From: an uncultured Bacteroidales bacterium
GTDB taxonomy: Bacteria > Bacteroidota > Bacteroidia > Bacteroidales > Bacteroidaceae
Assembly (NCBI GenBank): GCA_937901185.1
Contig: CALCHR010000198.1
Location: 1-19,781 of the forward strand
Reading direction: 5' to 3'
DNA length: 19,781 nucleotides
Numbering within the stretch: position 1 is the stretch's first letter; the number at the start of each line of letters is the position of its first letter. Shown one piece after another: positions 19,263 through 19,781 of this stretch. The notes below the pieces were generated by a model. It ran no database searches. It was not told where the DNA came from and saw only the letters and a list, made by a program, of their open reading frames with translations. The position numbers and the translations under genes were made by a program.

Positions 19263-19574
19263 ATGTCACAAACTACTTTTACAGACGGTCTCGGTTATGA
19301 GGGTAAGGTCACTCTTACCCTCAAAAGTAACGACCGAGTACTTAGCACTAAAACATACAAAAATAACGGAAATAAGTCTTTAAAATACTTTTTAGAAACA
19401 TTAGAAGAAGAAAAAGAAAAACAAAAAACTCTAATTGGACCACATTTAGATGATTTTAGAGTGTTGCTTAATAACATGGATATCGCTACTTTTGGTTCTC
19501 AAGGCCAAAATAGATTAGCAATATTAAGTATTAAATTAGGTTTATTAAAATTTATTAGTTCATTATTTGTTTGA
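19263..19574 (+). pseudogene. Broken phage structural gene joined to a recF fragment
   Basis: The ORF starts correctly 1 nt after the preceding stop, with AAGGAGGAAA upstream. Its first ~40 residues (to about 19383, MSQTTFTDGLGYEGKVTLTL...) are plausible for the next phage gene. From about KYFLETL onward the sequence instead matches the C-terminal part of RecF, an ATP-binding recombination protein: TLIGPHLDDFRVLLNNMDIA then TFGSQGQNRLAILSIKLG, the conserved IGPHRDD and FGSQGQ motifs. RecF is not expected inside a baseplate operon, and the fragment begins and stops mid-domain. It is most likely a chimeric join that happens to keep frame. Confidence 0.75.
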
Positions 19575-19592
19575 TGTGAGGAAAAATGAGAT

Positions 19593-19781
19593 TTTCAATG
19601 CCCTTGGTGGCCACAACGCCGGCGACGATGGTGGCAAAGGCTGCCGTGGGACCGGAGATCTGGACGGTGCTGCCGCCGAAGGCAGAGATCAGGAAACCTG
19701 CCACGATGGCGGTGTAGAGACCTTCTTCGGGGCCAACGCCGCTGGCCAGTGCCAGAGCGATGGAAAGGGGCAGCGCGATAA
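19593..19781 (-). pseudogene. SulP-type anion permease fragment, GC-rich, probably contaminant sequence
   Basis: The minus strand encodes IALPLSIALALASGVGPEEG, LYTAIVAGFLISAFGGSTVQ and ISGPTAAFATIVAGVVATKG. This is the N-terminal transmembrane region of SulP sulfate/bicarbonate permeases, with the conserved GPEEGLYTA and GPTAAF segments. GC content is near 60% against the AT-rich phage. It runs off the window edge at one end and breaks at about 19593 at the other. It is likely bacterial DNA joined by assembly or amplification. Confidence 0.85.

Noticed and set aside
19263..19574. A genuine phage gene fused to RecF
   Set aside because: The RecF part starts and stops mid-domain, has no role in a baseplate operon, and is followed directly by another unrelated fragment.

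Overview
The window reads as part of a large, AT-rich, contractile-tailed (myovirus-type) bacteriophage contig, probably from a gut metagenome and a Bacillota host. The evidence is a dense phage-style tRNA array, small phage hypothetical genes with AGGAG/GAGG ribosome binding sites, and a baseplate operon at the right end in the P2-like order V, W, J, I. Standard stop codons (TAA, TAG, TGA) all behave as stops.

Layout. 1-6,880: tRNA genes alternating with long, strongly self-complementary non-coding spacers and a few genes: a 31-aa peptide, a CxxC protein, an SPFH/band-7 membrane protein and two small basic proteins. Position 6,121-6,677 is a tRNA-Ala whose anticodon loop carries a 481-nt insertion encoding a PD-(D/E)XK homing-type endonuclease. 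6,903-8,385: a DUF5662-like protein and a papain-like cysteine protease. 8,400-11,870: more tRNAs and structured spacers, including what looks like a circularly permuted tRNA-Phe, and four ~20-bp repeats at ~80-bp intervals. 12,000-19,380: the baseplate operon. The last ~400 nt are probably an assembly or amplification chimera: a recF fragment and then a GC-rich SulP permease fragment are joined to the broken phage gene.

How it works together (inference). About 20 recognisable tRNAs cover most amino acids (Arg, Trp and Cys not found; Val only doubtful). At least five copies of one promoter-like element (AAAATTT-N9/10-ATTGTATAATATAATA) and four or five of another (ATTTGCTAAATTATAC) punctuate the array. 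Nine tRNA 5' ends have a hairpin 4-14 nt upstream, suggesting a common processing signal.

The most unusual content is the RNA: (1) a permuted tRNA-Phe supported by acceptor pairing, anticodon-stem pairing and a compensatory 19-56 tertiary swap; (2) the interrupted tRNA-Ala, whose insertion ends extend the anticodon stem; (3) a tRNA-Tyr with an 89-nt variable arm; (4) a recurring class of oversized, CCA-less cloverleaf-like RNAs with a 6-8 bp closing stem and often a stem stacked directly on its 3' strand; (5) several tRNAs with altered but partly compensated T-loops. Together these suggest an unusual tRNA-processing or tRNA-mimic system. A plausible purpose is evasion of host tRNA-targeting defences, but that is untested. 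All folds were made by eye.
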